64,000 bases of DNA, taken from Thermohalobaculum sp039805905. Lineage in GTDB: Bacteria; Pseudomonadota; Alphaproteobacteria; Rhodobacterales; Rhodobacteraceae. Below, piece by piece: positions 63,281 to 64,000 of this stretch; the first letter of the stretch is position 1; every line of letters starts with the position of its first letter. The notes beneath the pieces are model-generated. The model saw only the letters and a program-made list of their open reading frames with translations. It ran no database searches and had not been told where the DNA came from. The translations under genes and the position numbers were made by a program. The stretch is taken from contig JBDIVM010000006.1 in the NCBI GenBank assembly GCA_039805905.1, positions 1-64,000 of the forward strand. The letters run 5' to 3'.

Positions 63281-64000
63281 ATGCCGCTCAACACCTTCGG
63301 CCACCTGTTCCGCGTGACCACCTGGGGCGAGAGCCACGGGCCGGCGCTGGGCGCCGTGGTCGACGGCTGCCCGCCGGGCATTCCGCTGGATGCGTCGATG
63401 CTGCAGCACTGGCTCGACCGGCGGAAGCCGGGCACCAGCCGCTACACCACGCAGCGCCGCGAGGCCGACGAGGTGGAGATCCTCTCGGGCGTGTTCGAGG
63501 GCCAGACCACCGGCCACCCGATCCAGCTGATGATCCGCAACACCGACCAGCGCTCGAAGGACTATGGCGAGATCGCCGGGAAGTTCCGCCCGGGCCATGC
63601 CGACTACACCTACTGGGTCAAGTACGGCATCCGCGACTACCGCGGCGGCGGCCGATCCTCGGCGCGCGAGACGGCGGCGCGGGTGGCGGCTGGGGGTGTG
63701 GCGCGCGAGGTGCTGAAGGCGCTGGCGCCCGGGCTGACCATCACCGGCTGCATGGTGCAGATGGGCCCACACCCCGTCGACCGGGCGCGCTGGGACTGGG
63801 AGGAGATCGGGCGCAACCCGTTCTGGACCCCGGACGCACAGGCAGCCGCGGAATGGGCCGAGTATCTCGACGCGCTGAGGAAGTCCGGCAACTCGACCGG
63901 CGCGGTGATCGAGGTGACCGCGCGCGGCGTGCCGGCGGGGCTCGGTGTGCCGGTCTACGGCAAGCTCGACGCCGACCTCGCCGCCGCTTGCATGTCGATC
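63281..64000 (+). CDS. aroC: Chorismate synthase, 3' end outside window
   Basis: 240 residues visible of about 360. It converts 5-enolpyruvylshikimate-3-phosphate to chorismate using reduced FMN. MPLNTFGHLFRVTTWGESHGPALG is the N-terminal signature (the first of the three chorismate synthase patterns). RYTTQRREADEVEILSGVFEGQTTG and DYRGGGRSSARETAARVAAG are also typical. The ATG at 63281 fits the family start; the upstream GAGAGACCC is a moderate ribosome site. It is 137 bases from petC, so probably a separate transcript. Confidence 0.97.
   Translation, partial: MPLNTFGHLFRVTTWGESHGPALGAVVDGCPPGIPLDASMLQHWLDRRKPGTSRYTTQRREADEVEILSGVFEGQTTGHPIQLMIRNTDQRSKDYGEIAGKFRPGHADYTYWVKYGIRDYRGGGRSSARETAARVAAGGVAREVLKALAPGLTITGCMVQMGPHPVDRARWDWEEIGRNPFWTPDAQAAAEWAEYLDALRKSGNSTGAVIEVTARGVPAGLGVPVYGKLDADLAAACMSI

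Overview
The window is about 64 kb of very GC-rich DNA, densely packed with genes on both strands. It looks like an ordinary chromosomal stretch of a Rhodobacterales (Rhodobacteraceae/Paracoccaceae) alphaproteobacterium. This rests on the gene content and order: a B12-dependent class II ribonucleotide reductase, a truB-rpsO-pnp block, a moxR-DUF58-DUF4159-vWA operon divergent from a DUF1285 gene, a CoA pyrophosphatase followed by cca, two coupled ABC exporters followed by a PmtA-like methyltransferase, and a three-gene cytochrome bc1 operon. The assignment is inferred from recognised families and synteny; no database search was run. I saw no rRNA, tRNA, transposase, integrase or CRISPR array.

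Layout. 1-8 kb: nrdJ (cut by the left edge) with a NrdR-like box upstream, a TPR lipoprotein, an ATP-grasp protein, a GNAT plus 3-mercaptopyruvate sulfurtransferase pair, and a DSD1-family PLP aldolase. 8.2-9.1 kb: a less GC-rich gap with short membrane-protein frames. 9-15 kb: a GMC oxidoreductase, a BBE-type flavoprotein gene interrupted by one in-frame amber codon and divergent from a GlxA-type AraC regulator, a nucleoside phosphorylase with a lost C-terminus, and a 2-keto-4-pentenoate hydratase-like gene. 15-23 kb: an ECF-like sigma factor translationally coupled to a membrane vWA protein, a SAM methyltransferase divergent from an AraC regulator, and a dimethylglycine/sarcosine dehydrogenase-type flavoprotein.

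23-33 kb: a CDF transporter, MltB-like lytic transglycosylase, NlpC/P60 peptidase and M17 aminopeptidase in one co-directional run (cell-wall and peptide turnover), then an orphan Hpt protein, MoaB, a LysE exporter, a cysteine-free family 4-like uracil-DNA glycosylase, an amidase and ETF-ubiquinone oxidoreductase. 33-40 kb: pnp, rpsO, truB, and an old-yellow-enzyme/FAD fusion of the FadH type. 39-49 kb: the moxR-DUF58-DUF4159-vWA operon, DUF1285, and an isoprenylcysteine methyltransferase-like membrane protein. 49-60 kb: NUDIX-cca, a LysE exporter, a GGCT-like protein, a monooxygenase-SDR pair, hemF with a repeat-built N-terminus, YciI, LysR, the two ABC exporters plus PmtA-like gene, and trmL. 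60-64 kb: petABC and the start of aroC.

Functional links. The dehydrogenase at 20-22 kb could pass electrons through ETF to the ETF-QO at 31-33 kb and on through quinol to the bc1 complex at 60-63 kb. ATGA, TGATG or directly abutting start/stop junctions mark tight coupling for sigma/vWA, aminopeptidase/NlpC, UDG/LysE, moxR/DUF58/DUF4159, NUDIX/cca, SDR/monooxygenase and the ABC/ABC/PmtA trio. No complete new defence or mobile system is apparent. The most unusual signals are the 15-bp repeats encoding the hemF N-terminus, the cysteine-free UDG, the amber-split flavoprotein, the truncated phosphorylase, the inverted repeat in the moxR/DUF1285 promoter region, and the small membrane-protein island near 8.5 kb.
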